Assembly: GCA_001661245.1 (NCBI GenBank)
Contig: KV454014.1
Location: forward strand, 1-64,000
DNA length: 64,000 nucleotides
Source: Pachysolen tannophilus NRRL Y-2460
Lineage: Eukaryota > Ascomycota > Pichiomycetes > Alaninales > Pachysolenaceae
Direction: 5' to 3'
Part shown: positions 40,881 to 51,650 of the stretch, one piece after another
Numbering within the stretch: the first letter of the stretch is position 1
Layout: each line of letters opens with the position of its first letter
Position numbers and translations under genes: made by a program
The notes under the pieces: model-generated
Told to the model about the DNA's origin: nothing
The model's input: the letters and a program-made list of their open reading frames with translations, nothing else
The model's database searches: none

Positions 40881-43800
40881 CTATATATTGGCATATTCAT
40901 CATCACTGTCGCCAAACTCATCTTGAAAACCATCATTTTTCTTAAATCCAGAATGAGCTGTATCTTCTTCAACCGCTTCTGAATCCTCAATCTTAATTTC
41001 AGACTCTCCGAATTCCTTTTTGGCTTCCATGACTTCTGTCTCTTCTACCTCCAGTGTTTTAGATTTCTTTTTGAAAGGTGACAGTACCTTCTTCACTTCT
41101 ATAATTTCTAAATCTTTGGAAAACTTCACATTACTACTAACTGGGACGATAGTTTCAATTTTCACATCAGGCATTGTAGGCTCTGGACCCGATAAAATAC
41201 CATCCAAGTTTATTTTTACACCAAGAATTAAACTTATAATAATAATAGCAGCAGGTTTTGATAAAACCAATGAATTTTCTTTACAAAAAGGTGCGGCACA
41301 GCATTCTGGACACCCCCAATCGCACTCACATTCTTTTAATTTTTCCAATGATTCTTGAAGAATGTCATCTATATGCTCAAATGCTTTGGTTGATAAACCA
41401 GATCCAAACTGACCAGCCTTTGCATCGTAAAAGATCAAACGAGCTGGCCTTTTACGTGCAGTTTGCCTTTCTGCAAATTCTTTTTCTGGTGCCTTGCACT
41501 CGGTTTGAATTTCATCAGCTCCACTTACAATAAATAATGGAAGCAAAGTCATTATCACATGTTCTGCAGCATGAATACCAGCCAGGGAATTCAATTGTTT
41601 CGATTCGATCATTTCCAAAGCTTGCTTAGGAATGTCTATCCATAAACCTTTCGATTTAATGATAATTGGTGGATTATGAACTTCAACGGCATCTAAGATT
41701 CTTTTTTGTTTATCAATTTTGAAAAACCCAAACACAACAATAGTAGTCTCAATTTTTCCAAAGTAAATTGGGACATCTGAATCACTAGTTGCCAAATTTC
41801 TAATTAATTCAATCTCTACTGGATCAACATTAGTGAAATCTCTTTGAGAAGTCGTCCAGTCAACATTACACCTTTCTACTTTAGCATATTTTGCATCCGG
41901 ATTGAACTCTTTAACTAAATAAGGATATCCCTGGTGAATAAAAATTCCCCCATCATATAAAGTAAAACTGGTCCTTGACGCTTCAATTTCTTCAATAACT
42001 GTATTTCTTCCATTAGTAATATCAACAACTGCATACATATCTTCTTCTATGGCTCTAATTGAAACATCTTTTGGTGGCCATGGCAAAAATCTATTATGAC
42101 AATGATAAGAGTTATCTTTTTTATCAAAAATTAACCTTTCATCTACTATCTTTCTCAAATTTTCCAAATTACCAAAAAATTCAACTTCTTTATTCAAATT
42201 AGTTATTGGAATTTCAAATGCTGCACATTGGATATGACCTTCCAAAACTAACATATTATTGAAGTCTAAAAGCAAGTCCTGATAATCGTCTTTAATCAAT
42301 TCTTCTGGATGCTTCATGTAATGTTGATTCACTGGATCATCACTTCCAACGAGCAATGTCAAAGAATCTTTATTCCTTCTACCAGCTCTACCACTTTGTT
42401 GTTTGAAATTAGCCATTGAAAGTGGAAACCCACATATTAAAACAGCATCTAAAGAACCAATATCAATTCCCAACTCCAATGCATTAGTAGAGATAATTGC
42501 TTTTAGGTTACCATTAAACATTTCCAGTTCAATTTTACGACGGTCACTAGGTGAATAGCCACCCCTATAACTCATCACTTGTCCTATCGAATCATTTTTT
42601 TCCATCTTCTCAAGCCTTGATCTCACTTCCTTCATTAATAATTCACATACTTTTCTTACAACACAAAATGCAATTGTTCTAACGTTGTTTAACATTAGTT
42701 CCACTATAAGTTTTGCACTTTCTGCAATAAAAGACTCTCTACCATTTCTTGGATCAATAGGATTTAGATAAGGAGGATTCCATACTACCAAATGCTTTTC
42801 ACCTGATGGAGAACCATCCTCCCCAACATGTATTATATCGCGAACACCAAATATGTTATACATATGTTGTAATGGTGACTTCAAAGTTGCTGAACAAGAT
42901 ATAAATTGTAAATTCTCATTTCCTAAAGATGCACAAATTCTTCTCAATCTTCTCATTATTAAGGCCACATGAGAACCAAATAATCCTTTATACATATGTA
43001 ACTCATCTACAACCACATATCTTAGTCTCCTGAGAAATTCACTCCAACTTCTATGACTTGGTAATATACTAGTGTGTAACATATCAGGGTTAGTGAAAAT
43101 AACATTTGCATTTCTTTTTATATAATTTCTCTTTGAATTTTCCGTATCCCCATCAAATGTCTCTATGATTATATTATCTAAGTTTGGAATGTGATGCAAT
43201 AATTCAGAGAGTGATCTTTTCTGATCTTGAGCTAAAGCTTTTGTAGGGAAAATAAACACTGATCTAATATCTAGACCTTCCTCTAAAGATTTTACAACAG
43301 GAACCTGATAAATTAAGGATTTCCCAGAGGAAGTTGAAGTAGATATTATCACATTCTTACCATCATGAATAGCATTTAATGCCTGGGCTTGATGAGAATA
43401 GAAATGTTCAATTTTTTTCATGTTATATAAAGCATTCCATAAATAATCAGATAATTCAAAATTCAAATCACCAAACTTTGGAGGTCTTGGTTCAATTAAA
43501 AACTCTCCATTTTCAACTATTTGATTTTTATAAAAATTTGCATTTTTCAATTTTTCAATAAATTTTGGAATACTAGGTCTATCATTTGTTCTTGTCAATC
43601 CTTTAACATCATTATTCAGTGCTAGACTATTTTTCAACATTGCTTCCACAGGATCAACATAATTTTTCGGTTTAGGAATAAGTTTTTCTGACAAAGTATT
43701 CAACTCAGCCATTGGATCAACAATCCCTTTATTTTGGCAATCAGTTAAGAATAAAGATATAACTTTATTAAATTTTGAATTTCTTCGAAGAATTAATTTC

Positions 43801-44291
43801 TTCATTGATTCAGGAGTATATACAGGTAATTTGACCTCAGTCTTAAAATAAGTCTTTGTCTTTGATTTTTTCAAGTTACCATCTATGAATTCAAATACTA
43901 AAAGCTGTTTAGAATGTTTCTCCTCATCTTCATCATTTTTCAAATCATAGATATCAACATCTTTTTGAGTATAACCTTTAGAAAATTGAAAATGTTTATC
44001 TTCCAATAAAAACTGATTCTCATCCACATACTCAAACAAAATATCCTCGGGCAATAAATACAAGAGTTTAGCAACATCATGATATGTCAAAGGTCTCTTT
44101 ATAACATTTTCAGCTGATGACTTGACAATATCAAATGTTGTGATAACATGTTTCCTCGAACTTAAAAATGTAAAATAAGAATTTAATCTAAAATGAATCT
44201 TTTCCAACTCTTGAAACAGCTCAGGCCATTCTGATTTATCAACCAACTTGTCCCCTTCAACCTTAATACGCTTATTGGGGTTTGAACTCAT
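40881..44291 (-). CDS. HRQ1: Hrq1, RecQ4-like DNA helicase
   Basis: 1136 residues. The N-terminal 290 residues are poorly conserved. The helicase core follows: FYSHQAQALNAI, Walker A STSTSSGKS, VFIFPTKALAQDQ, Walker B VVDELHMYKG, SCSATL, ALELGIDIG and QQSGRAGRR. A C-terminal DUF1998-type domain contains IHAAEHVIMTLLPLF and a four-Cys zinc site in CECDWGCPECC. This architecture is that of fungal Hrq1, a 3'-5' helicase for interstrand crosslink repair and telomere maintenance. The last 120 residues are Glu/Lys-rich and disordered. All helicase motifs are intact. Confidence 0.93.
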   Translation of the reverse strand: MSSNPNKRIKVEGDKLVDKSEWPELFQELEKIHFRLNSYFTFLSSRKHVITTFDIVKSSAENVIKRPLTYHDVAKLLYLLPEDILFEYVDENQFLLEDKHFQFSKGYTQKDVDIYDLKNDEDEEKHSKQLLVFEFIDGNLKKSKTKTYFKTEVKLPVYTPESMKKLILRRNSKFNKVISLFLTDCQNKGIVDPMAELNTLSEKLIPKPKNYVDPVEAMLKNSLALNNDVKGLTRTNDRPSIPKFIEKLKNANFYKNQIVENGEFLIEPRPPKFGDLNFELSDYLWNALYNMKKIEHFYSHQAQALNAIHDGKNVIISTSTSSGKSLIYQVPVVKSLEEGLDIRSVFIFPTKALAQDQKRSLSELLHHIPNLDNIIIETFDGDTENSKRNYIKRNANVIFTNPDMLHTSILPSHRSWSEFLRRLRYVVVDELHMYKGLFGSHVALIMRRLRRICASLGNENLQFISCSATLKSPLQHMYNIFGVRDIIHVGEDGSPSGEKHLVVWNPPYLNPIDPRNGRESFIAESAKLIVELMLNNVRTIAFCVVRKVCELLMKEVRSRLEKMEKNDSIGQVMSYRGGYSPSDRRKIELEMFNGNLKAIISTNALELGIDIGSLDAVLICGFPLSMANFKQQSGRAGRRNKDSLTLLVGSDDPVNQHYMKHPEELIKDDYQDLLLDFNNMLVLEGHIQCAAFEIPITNLNKEVEFFGNLENLRKIVDERLIFDKKDNSYHCHNRFLPWPPKDVSIRAIEEDMYAVVDITNGRNTVIEEIEASRTSFTLYDGGIFIHQGYPYLVKEFNPDAKYAKVERCNVDWTTSQRDFTNVDPVEIELIRNLATSDSDVPIYFGKIETTIVVFGFFKIDKQKRILDAVEVHNPPIIIKSKGLWIDIPKQALEMIESKQLNSLAGIHAAEHVIMTLLPLFIVSGADEIQTECKAPEKEFAERQTARKRPARLIFYDAKAGQFGSGLSTKAFEHIDDILQESLEKLKECECDWGCPECCAAPFCKENSLVLSKPAAIIIISLILGVKINLDGILSGPEPTMPDVKIETIVPVSSNVKFSKDLEIIEVKKVLSPFKKKSKTLEVEETEVMEAKKEFGESEIKIEDSEAVEEDTAHSGFKKNDGFQDEFGDSDDEYANI

Positions 44292-44499
44292 AACAAAGCC
44301 ACCACAATCCTATCAACCTATATCATCAACTCCAAATATAATGAATCAACTTTACAACTACAAGTCAAAAATGACATTTATATATCATATATATTTATAT
44401 ATCAACTACTATATTGATAAAGAGTTCACTACTTGAGAATATATAACTTGTCGTTGCTATTCTATACAATCAACTACAAGAATCAACAAAAGAAGAGCT

Positions 44500-46710
44500 T
44501 TAGGAATGTTTTTTGAACTTTCTGAAGCTCATGGAAAGTTTTCTGCCCAAAGCGTGGCCACTTCCAGTAGAATGTGATGTATTTGTGTGTCCTAATTTCT
44601 TATCAAAGTCGGATTTTAGGTCGTCAACAATATCACTATTAACAGTTCTTGTACTTTCAGGGTCTCTTGAGAGATCACTATTTCTTCCGCTTGTAGAATC
44701 ATGATATTTGTCGCTGAATGAGGAATGGGTTTCGCTTCTTTCGCTTAATGGGGTGCTGCTGCTACTGTTTTTGCGAAGTTTTGTGTGTGAACCATTTTTA
44801 TTGAAATACGTGCTGATACTTCCATTCTTTGGTCTTTGTTGTTGTTGAGTTTTCTTTTTTGGCAGATTTGAATTCAAGATATTGTTCTCTCTCCTTTGTA
44901 ATGCAGGGCTTTCAGGTAAAGCCTTTGTTCTTGAAAGGCGGAAAAGTTGTTGAACTGGTTTTAAATAAATTGATGCTAAAGTACCAATATTTAATTCCAA
45001 TTCTTCCAAGATCGATTGATCAATCTTATCACTATCGGTTGATATGGCTGGTATATCGCAGCGTATTATTGATTTTGCAGTTTCTAAATCGCGTGATAAT
45101 AGTCTCCAGTAATAGAAACCTCTTTCTCTTAAATCTGGATTATCTGTTTCTTCAGTACACATTTTCAATGTTCTTCCAAGTAAATCTGAACTTTTCAAAG
45201 GTAACATTACATATAATTTAACAACTGCAGTCAAGAAACATAATTGAACATCAACTGGATCATCTTTTAAATTTATTGAAAAATCATCTAATAATAAATG
45301 CGAATTTTCAATAGAATCACAATATTGACCAATAATCCATATAGCTGCCAGTTTTGAGTCTGGTTCATCTATTAATTCAATTCTGCTGATCAATAAAAGT
45401 ATTGAATCATTAAATTTCCCTGGATATTTTCTCAAGATGTTTTTCAATACAATAGCTGATTCTTGAACAATATACGATATTCCATCTTGAATTAAATTAT
45501 TCAATACTTCCACACAATCCCCTGCAGTGGATTCAATTTTAACTGCTAAGTTTCCAATAGCTCTAATTGCCTTCCTTGCCATTTGAAGATCAACTTCAGT
45601 GGCATATTCTTCAAATTCAGTTAATACAATATCAAGATTATTTTCATCTGCTAATAAATAAATAATTTCAAGTTTAGTATCCTTGACATAAATTGGGTCA
45701 TCATATTTGCAAAAAAAAACTGTAACATCTAATTCAACAAGACTTGCTTTACTTAATAATAATAATATGACATTTCTTAAAACTAAAAATTGAATTTCTG
45801 GTGGTTTTGATAACATTGAAACAAGTGAATTACCTAATCTTTTGGAAAGAGATGGTATTACATCTTCAGGATTACGTACATAGTTTGAATAAAAAACTAA
45901 AACTTTTAATGCATTTAATACAACACTTGAATTTTCATGTTGTAAAATTGGTAATATCTTATCTATTATCAATAAAGCATCATCACTTGTTTGTGGTACA
46001 TATGATGGTAATGAATTCAAAACATATATTACAGACCATTCGTTACACCTATGCAAATTGTCAATCAAAGTTAATGCATGATTCTTACTAATCGTTAATT
46101 GTAAACTTGGATGTCTTTCAGTAATATCACTCAATGATGCTAAAGCTGCTGAAACAACCGTCCAATTTTCATCATTTAATAAATTATTCAAACTTTCTAT
46201 AAGATTTTCACCACATGCTAATTCAAAATTAAATTCATAAATTTTTGATACAGCAAAACAAGAAGTCTTTCTCACATATGGATCTTGATCTTTTAATAAC
46301 TGTCTTAATAAAGGAATAAACTTATTCAATTCTAAATTTATAGATGATATTGTCCGAAGTGCCAATGCCTTAATAAGTGAAGAATTCGAAGATAAATCAA
46401 CTCTTAATATCAGTAATGCTTTTGATCCAAATTCAGAACTATTTGAAGAATAAGTAACAAAGTAATAACATAACATTTTTTTTAATTCCAAATCATTTTC
46501 AGAACCTTCCAACATCTTAATAATCTCCGGAAATAAATTGACCATCTCATTATTATTCATAGTAACATTCGCCAAAATTTTCCGAAGAATTTGTTTCTTC
46601 CGATGAATAGATGTCTTTGAAGACGATTTCTTATCATCGATTTGATTCAATTCTCGCAAAAGCTCACTTGCTCTGATCTTGGTGAAAAATTTATCATTTC
46701 CATCAGACAT
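44500..46710 (-). CDS. APL1: Beta subunit of the AP-2 clathrin adaptor (Apl1)
   Basis: 736 residues of Armadillo/HEAT-like helices. Stretches such as PPEIQFLVLRNVILLLLSK, DDPIYVKDTKLEIIYLLA, RKAIRAIGNLAVK and LEELELNIGTLASIYLKPV match S. cerevisiae Apl1 rather than the AP-1 subunit Apl2. The C-terminal 120 residues are Ser-rich and disordered and end in a basic stretch (LGRKLSMSFRKFKKHS), as Apl1 also does. As in yeast Apl1, there is no appendage domain. AP-2 sorts cargo in endocytosis; in yeasts it has a specialised role in polar growth and cell-wall control. HRQ1 lies downstream on the same strand, with about 210 bp between. Confidence 0.88.
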   Translation of the reverse strand: MSDGNDKFFTKIRASELLRELNQIDDKKSSSKTSIHRKKQILRKILANVTMNNNEMVNLFPEIIKMLEGSENDLELKKMLCYYFVTYSSNSSEFGSKALLILRVDLSSNSSLIKALALRTISSINLELNKFIPLLRQLLKDQDPYVRKTSCFAVSKIYEFNFELACGENLIESLNNLLNDENWTVVSAALASLSDITERHPSLQLTISKNHALTLIDNLHRCNEWSVIYVLNSLPSYVPQTSDDALLIIDKILPILQHENSSVVLNALKVLVFYSNYVRNPEDVIPSLSKRLGNSLVSMLSKPPEIQFLVLRNVILLLLSKASLVELDVTVFFCKYDDPIYVKDTKLEIIYLLADENNLDIVLTEFEEYATEVDLQMARKAIRAIGNLAVKIESTAGDCVEVLNNLIQDGISYIVQESAIVLKNILRKYPGKFNDSILLLISRIELIDEPDSKLAAIWIIGQYCDSIENSHLLLDDFSINLKDDPVDVQLCFLTAVVKLYVMLPLKSSDLLGRTLKMCTEETDNPDLRERGFYYWRLLSRDLETAKSIIRCDIPAISTDSDKIDQSILEELELNIGTLASIYLKPVQQLFRLSRTKALPESPALQRRENNILNSNLPKKKTQQQQRPKNGSISTYFNKNGSHTKLRKNSSSSTPLSERSETHSSFSDKYHDSTSGRNSDLSRDPESTRTVNSDIVDDLKSDFDKKLGHTNTSHSTGSGHALGRKLSMSFRKFKKHS

Positions 46711-47189
46711 CTTTCAACACCATACAACACCAAGATTTTACCTTTACCACACACAATCTCGCACTTGAATCACAACAATTAATATTTCAATAACATAAAC
46801 TAGTTGTTGTTGTTGTTGTAAAGGAAGGCTCTTCTCGGATATTACCCATTTATAGCATTGGTTGGTTTGAGCTGCGGCGCACGACCTCCAAATTTATCAT
46901 CAACATTATCAGAAGGAAGAAATGGAGTTACAAATTGACGAATTTGAGTACTAAAAAATGTATTTCAAGAGTAAAAAAAAAGTGTGATGGGTATATATAG
47001 AAAGAAATTAAAGAAATTAAGAAAAAAAAAGAATAATTACCCAAAGAATTAGTATATAAAAAAGAACAAAAGAAAAAAAAAAAAAAAAGAAGAAAAAAAA
47101 AATAATTGATGTGCCGTTCCCTCCCCGTATGCCTTTACCATTGCCGTTACCGTTACCGTTACCGTTTGAGTTTTGAAAAGCATTCAAGA
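46711..47189. other. Intergenic region between APL1 and MHO1
   Basis: 479 bp. It contains a short GC-rich patch with GGCGCAC (about 46872-46890), A-rich runs with AAAG repeats (46972-47102), and four CCGTTA units (about 47141-47166) near the MHO1 3' end. No gene was seen. Confidence 0.6.
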
Positions 47190-48143
47190 TTAGATGACGC
47201 AGTATCCACTAGCGTAGCTGACACTGCTATCATCTACGTCAACAACGCTGCCGCTTTGTGCGTAACCCAACCATTTGAAATTTCCTTGCTTTCCGGAGAT
47301 TCCTTTCAATTTTTTGTATTTTTCAATAATGTTTAATAATACGCCAATAGGTCTTTCACCACAGACTGTATTTCCTGTGTATGCAATGTAATCTTTCCAG
47401 TCTTTATAACTACCTGAGCTTATAACTTTCATTGCTTCTTTATCTAACATTTCGATACTTTTATAAATTGGGAAATTAGAATTTATATTTGAAGAATAAT
47501 TTAAACTAATAATTTTTTTCAAATCACCACCTTTTAAATACGATGTATAGTTAAATCTTGAACCCCAATGACAAAAATCACTACTAATAACAAATGTATT
47601 TGAATTATCTTCAAAAAATGGTAATAAGTAATCAGCTAATTTATTTTCAAAATCCTTTGATGAATGACTTATCATAATTGGAATAATTTTTGGTTTTTGT
47701 GGATTATTTTGAGTCATTCTATAAACAAATGGTAAATGCATCTCAAAACTATGCTCTTCTTCATCAATATCTAATGACATAGTTTTAAAAAAATTTTTAT
47801 CTTTTGAAATAAATTGTTCAACAATTTTAGTATCAACTTCTAAATCACCAAATGGAGTTTGATAATATTCACAATTCGATAACATCACACAATTCTTGAA
47901 AAAGACAAAATGAGAAGGACCCATAATGAAAACTCGTTTCACATTAGAAATATCCCAAGAAGCATAAGTTTCCAGTAAAGTTTGTCCAGCATATGTATAA
48001 CCAGCATGAGGACCAATTAATATTCTATTACCGGGAATCAGTTCCTCTTTAACATTTGATAAAAAATTATCCATTTGACGAGTCAATCTTGATTCACTAG
48101 CATTATACCATGACCCGGCATGGGTAGCTGCTCTTATACTCAT
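47190..48143 (-). CDS. MHO1: MEMO-family protein (Mho1)
   Basis: 317 residues, covering the whole MEMO domain. Conserved elements are the N-terminal RAATHAGSWY, GPHAGYTYAG, FIMGPSHF, a middle DIDEEEHSFEMHLPF, SSDFCHWG, and GNTVCGERP near the C-terminus. The His residues of HAGY and GPSHF and the Cys of the last motif correspond to the metal-binding site of human MEMO1. The family resembles class III extradiol dioxygenases and has been linked to cell motility and redox control in animals; its role in yeast is little known. The frame ends with a Val/Ser/Asp-rich tail absent from the core. No intron or defect is visible. Confidence 0.88.
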   Translation of the reverse strand: MSIRAATHAGSWYNASESRLTRQMDNFLSNVKEELIPGNRILIGPHAGYTYAGQTLLETYASWDISNVKRVFIMGPSHFVFFKNCVMLSNCEYYQTPFGDLEVDTKIVEQFISKDKNFFKTMSLDIDEEEHSFEMHLPFVYRMTQNNPQKPKIIPIMISHSSKDFENKLADYLLPFFEDNSNTFVISSDFCHWGSRFNYTSYLKGGDLKKIISLNYSSNINSNFPIYKSIEMLDKEAMKVISSGSYKDWKDYIAYTGNTVCGERPIGVLLNIIEKYKKLKGISGKQGNFKWLGYAQSGSVVDVDDSSVSYASGYCVI

Positions 48144-48520
48144 TTCAACCTTTTTTAAAAATTAATTTAAATTAATTAATAAAAAGATTATAATAATAAT
48201 TCATCTTATTACTTTACTTTTTTCTTTTACTTTTCACTAATAAAATTTTAATAGTCAAATTTACGAGTTAAGAGAAATAAACCAAAACTTTTTTAAAGAT
48301 GGAATTCAATTATTATTAAGATAATTCACAATTTGTATATATATAAATATAACGGATCTATTCTAAACACGATAATAGATAGAAAAGAAACATATAGACT
48401 ATTTAGCCAGAGAAATAACAAGATCAATATCAATAAAACTTTTTTTTTTTTTTTCTTTTCTTTTCTTTTCTTTTTGAACACCCAGCCTAATTTCCATTAT
48501 CTGTTTTTTTTTTTTTTATC
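48144..48520. other. Intergenic region between MHO1 and SUI2
   Basis: 377 bp upstream of MHO1 and downstream of SUI2, both on the minus strand. Two T-rich runs with TTTTC repeats (about 48441-48473 and 48505-48518) are the only features. Confidence 0.6.
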
Positions 48521-49438
48521 TTACTCATCGATTTCGGAATCTGATTCCTCATCTCCCGACACCTGTCTAGTTTCAATTTCTTTTCTTTCCATTAATGCTT
48601 GTAATTCAGCATCTTCAGTTGCAGTAACAGCCTTAGGAGCCATTGTAATGTTACAATTACCACCAGCAGAAGAAATACTTGCAATGATTTTTTCAATTGC
48701 CTTTTCTAACAAATCAATACCTTGTTGTTTATCCAAAGATTGTGTTGTTAAAACGTATAATGGAGCAGCAACTAACTTTGCCTTTATTTGATTATGTTCA
48801 TCGGATAAAGATTCAGCTTCAGTTAAAGCAGCTTTAATTGCATCAATACCTTCATATCCAAAACATGAAACTTCAACATCAGCTCTACATTTTATAGCTT
48901 GTGGAGTCAACCTTCTAGAAACGTATAATTTCAACTCTTCTAATACATCTTTTGAAGGAGGAGTAATATCATCAAATATACTTGGATCAGTAATAGAAAG
49001 TTTAAAAGCATCATAGGCATGTCCATACTTTCTACTCAATGGCCAGCCAATTGATTGATATAATGATTCTAATGGAATCGCAAATTTTTCTGCACAATGT
49101 CTTAAAATCGAATGAACAGCTTTACTCTTATTATATCTTTCTTCACATTTGGCAATATCTTCAGATGAAACTCTTCTCTTTGATAAATCAATATAACCTT
49201 TTTCCTTATCAACTCTCAAGACAACTGCAACTTCATTTTTCCCAACACGAATCAATTTTTGAATCGATCTAATACGTCTTCTAGATAACTCGGAAAGTAA
49301 CACCATACCTTCAATATTATCATACTCCAATAACTTCACATAAGCACCCATCTCAGCAATTTGCTGAACATTAACCATTACCACCTCATCAACTTCCGGG
49401 TACTTGTTCTCATAAAATCTACAGGTAGAAGTACTCAT
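48521..49438 (-). CDS. SUI2: Translation initiation factor eIF2 alpha
   Basis: 305 residues, almost the same as S. cerevisiae (304). The N-terminal S1-type OB fold contains LLSELSRRRIRS; the first Arg-adjacent Ser (residue 52 counting Met) is the site phosphorylated by Gcn2 to slow translation. A helical domain and an alpha-beta C-terminal domain follow (VEVSCFGYEGIDAIKAAL). eIF2 brings initiator Met-tRNA to the 40S subunit as a GTP complex. The acidic tail (SGDEESDSEIDE) is typical. The upstream region is long and TTC-rich. No CTG at a telling position was seen. Confidence 0.95.
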   Translation of the reverse strand: MSTSTCRFYENKYPEVDEVVMVNVQQIAEMGAYVKLLEYDNIEGMVLLSELSRRRIRSIQKLIRVGKNEVAVVLRVDKEKGYIDLSKRRVSSEDIAKCEERYNKSKAVHSILRHCAEKFAIPLESLYQSIGWPLSRKYGHAYDAFKLSITDPSIFDDITPPSKDVLEELKLYVSRRLTPQAIKCRADVEVSCFGYEGIDAIKAALTEAESLSDEHNQIKAKLVAAPLYVLTTQSLDKQQGIDLLEKAIEKIIASISSAGGNCNITMAPKAVTATEDAELQALMERKEIETRQVSGDEESDSEIDE

Positions 49439-49821
49439 CTTTACCTAATATCAATACTTTTCTTCCAACAAATATAATTCTAGAATAAAATAATAATAAA
49501 ATAAAAAAAGTAAAATTAAAATAAAATTTTTCTTCTTCTACTTCTTCTTCTTCTTCTTCAAAAACTTTCTTGGCTTTTTATTCCAGTTTTTTTTTTTTTT
49601 TTTAACTTTTTTTTCTTTTGACCTAAAACTTTACTTTTTTTAAAATCTTCTCAGGTATTTCTAATAACCTTTTCAAATCTTAAAAAAATAATATTTAATC
49701 CTTTCTTCAGCCTATATATTCTCTTAAATTTAAAGACCTTTTCTTCTTCTTCTTCTTCTTCTTCTTCTTCTTCTTCTTCTTCTTTATTATTATTATTCAA
49801 CACTTCGTTTCGGTGAAAGTG

Positions 49822-49854
<33 letters not shown>

Positions 49855-49990
49855 TTTAAGGAAACTGGAAAACCAAATTAGGAAGTTTGCAGTTAAGTTG
49901 CCTAATACGTAAATTCATTGCCCAATTAGGAAGTCATATCAGCAGCAGAGGCAGAAGCAGCACCAGCACCAGCAAAAGGATGGATTTTTT
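49439..49990. other. Intergenic region between SUI2 and VTA1 with a TTC repeat
   Basis: 552 bp upstream of SUI2. It holds a pure TTC microsatellite of about 14 units (49741-49783) followed by TTA units, and an A-run of 29 next to a T-run of 7 (49822-49857). Shorter CTT runs lie at 49531-49560, close to the SUI2 start. On the SUI2 strand these are GAA and T-rich tracts that may exclude nucleosomes. Confidence 0.6.
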
Positions 49991-51173
49991 TTAAATGGTT
50001 GATTTGAAGTTTTGGATCAAGTGGATGGCTTCTTGTAACTCGTTGAGTGCTGTGTCGCAGTCCTCGTATGATAGAGCGCTTATTGCGAACTTGCAGCATT
50101 TTGAAGCTTGCAGTAATAACTCATTTTTCTTTAATTGGTCTTCTATATCTTTCACCGTCATTGGTTCAGAAGTGGTTGGTCCAGAAGTGGTTGGTGAGGA
50201 CGAGTTCAGAGCCGGGGAAGAAGGTGAGAGTGATGATAATCTGGCAACTATAGATGCTGCAGTTTCAGTAATGGGTGAGTTTCCTGAGTTTCCCAGTTGC
50301 GATTTTTTCCACCATTTATCATGTTTTAAATCTACTTCTTTGTGCTCCTCTTTATCAGTTTCTACTTCTTCATCTTCAGTGATATTTGCAATAACTTGTT
50401 CAATTTCCAGTGATGATATTGGTTCATCAATTTGTAAATCATACTTATACATAAACCGAGATATTATGGGATCATTTTCTTTTGTTTTGACAAAATTAGA
50501 GATATTTTCTTGACATTTTGCTATTTTTTCTTCAACTTGGTTTAAAGATATAATCGTAGAATCATTTAAATTTTTGCCCAAAAATAAATCTTTCAAGACA
50601 TTATAATAACAAGTTGTATCAATTAATAACTCCAAGATTTCCCCATTTTCATCACCATTCCCACAAATATTATTACATTTTTCAAAACTTCGTTCCGCAT
50701 AACTGGCTACAAACCTCTCCCCATTAACATCATTATTAATAATCTCTATTGCCCTTAAATCAACAAGATATTGGTTCGATAAGATATATTTCTTAAAAGA
50801 ACCAATTTTCGTTATCAAAGTATCCGCTACAAGCTCAATTTTCTTAATTTCTTCATCTGACCAATAACTCCCTTGCAACGATAACAGCTCCAAAAGAACT
50901 TCAATTGAATATAACCCACCTGAATCAAAAAAAAAGAAAAAAGAATAGTTAGTCTCTTTCTAACTTCTTTGCAAAATTGAAAAGCAAAAAGAAAAAAGTA
51001 AAGTAAAACTCATGTTTCTTTATTAAAAAAAAAAAAGACATACAAAAATAAGCCATTATTGGAGCTTTCTGTTTCAATTTCTTATAATTATCCAAAGGTA
51101 AATTCACCCTTTTCATTAAATGCAGTAACCTCCCACTCATCATCTCTAAAACCACCGAGAAATCCTCATCCAT
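49991..51173 (-). CDS. VTA1: Vta1, cofactor of the ESCRT ATPase Vps4, two exons
   Basis: Exon 1 is 51044-51173 and exon 2 is 49991-50919 (minus strand), giving 352 residues. The donor is GTATGT and the acceptor GATTCAG; joining restores IMAYFCGLYSIEVLLE, the conserved first helices of the Vta1 domain. A disordered acidic and Ser/Pro-rich linker follows. The C-terminal 55 residues (SKCCKFAISALSYEDCDTAL) are the Vps4-binding helices. Vta1 stimulates Vps4 assembly for multivesicular body sorting. The start is uncertain: the ATG at 51173 was taken, but the Met-Met pair ten codons later could serve as well. Confidence 0.85.
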
Positions 51174-51650
51174 TAGCTCTTTTCAACAAAATAAATCATC
51201 ATCATTTATATATTAAACTGTTATCTAATCTGAGAGATGAGGTCCACTACCAATTTTCATTACTTGCCAATAATACTGTTCAAAGAGTTGTTAAACGTTG
51301 AACTTTACAAAACTTTTCAATTTTTTATTGTGTCTAATCAGATCTTTGAATCATATCATCTGTTAGCTAATTAAAAGAGGAATGGAATTACTGGTAGTCA
51401 GCTCAAACTGACGAATTGTATTTTTTAGTATTTTTTAGTATTTTTCAATATTATACAGCCTAGATAGAATACACTCTATATACTATATCTCATTAACCGA
51501 TTAAATTAGTAGAACAACAGGATGAATCTAAGAAACGGAAATGAAACAAAAAAAAGAAAAAAATAAAATAGAATTTTTTTTATAAAAAATGAACCTTGGA
51601 ATCAATGAGAAAAGAATAGAAAAAAGATGTAGTATTATAATAAGTTAAAA
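51174..51650. other. Intergenic region between VTA1 and CAF120
   Basis: 477 bp between the VTA1 start and the CAF120 stop, both on the minus strand. It contains a tandem TTTTTTAGTA pair (about 51422-51441) and AT-rich sequence. No RNA gene or convincing frame. Confidence 0.6.

Noticed and set aside
49741-49783. The TTC microsatellite as a CRISPR-like or functional repeat array
   Set aside because: It is a pure trinucleotide repeat without spacers.
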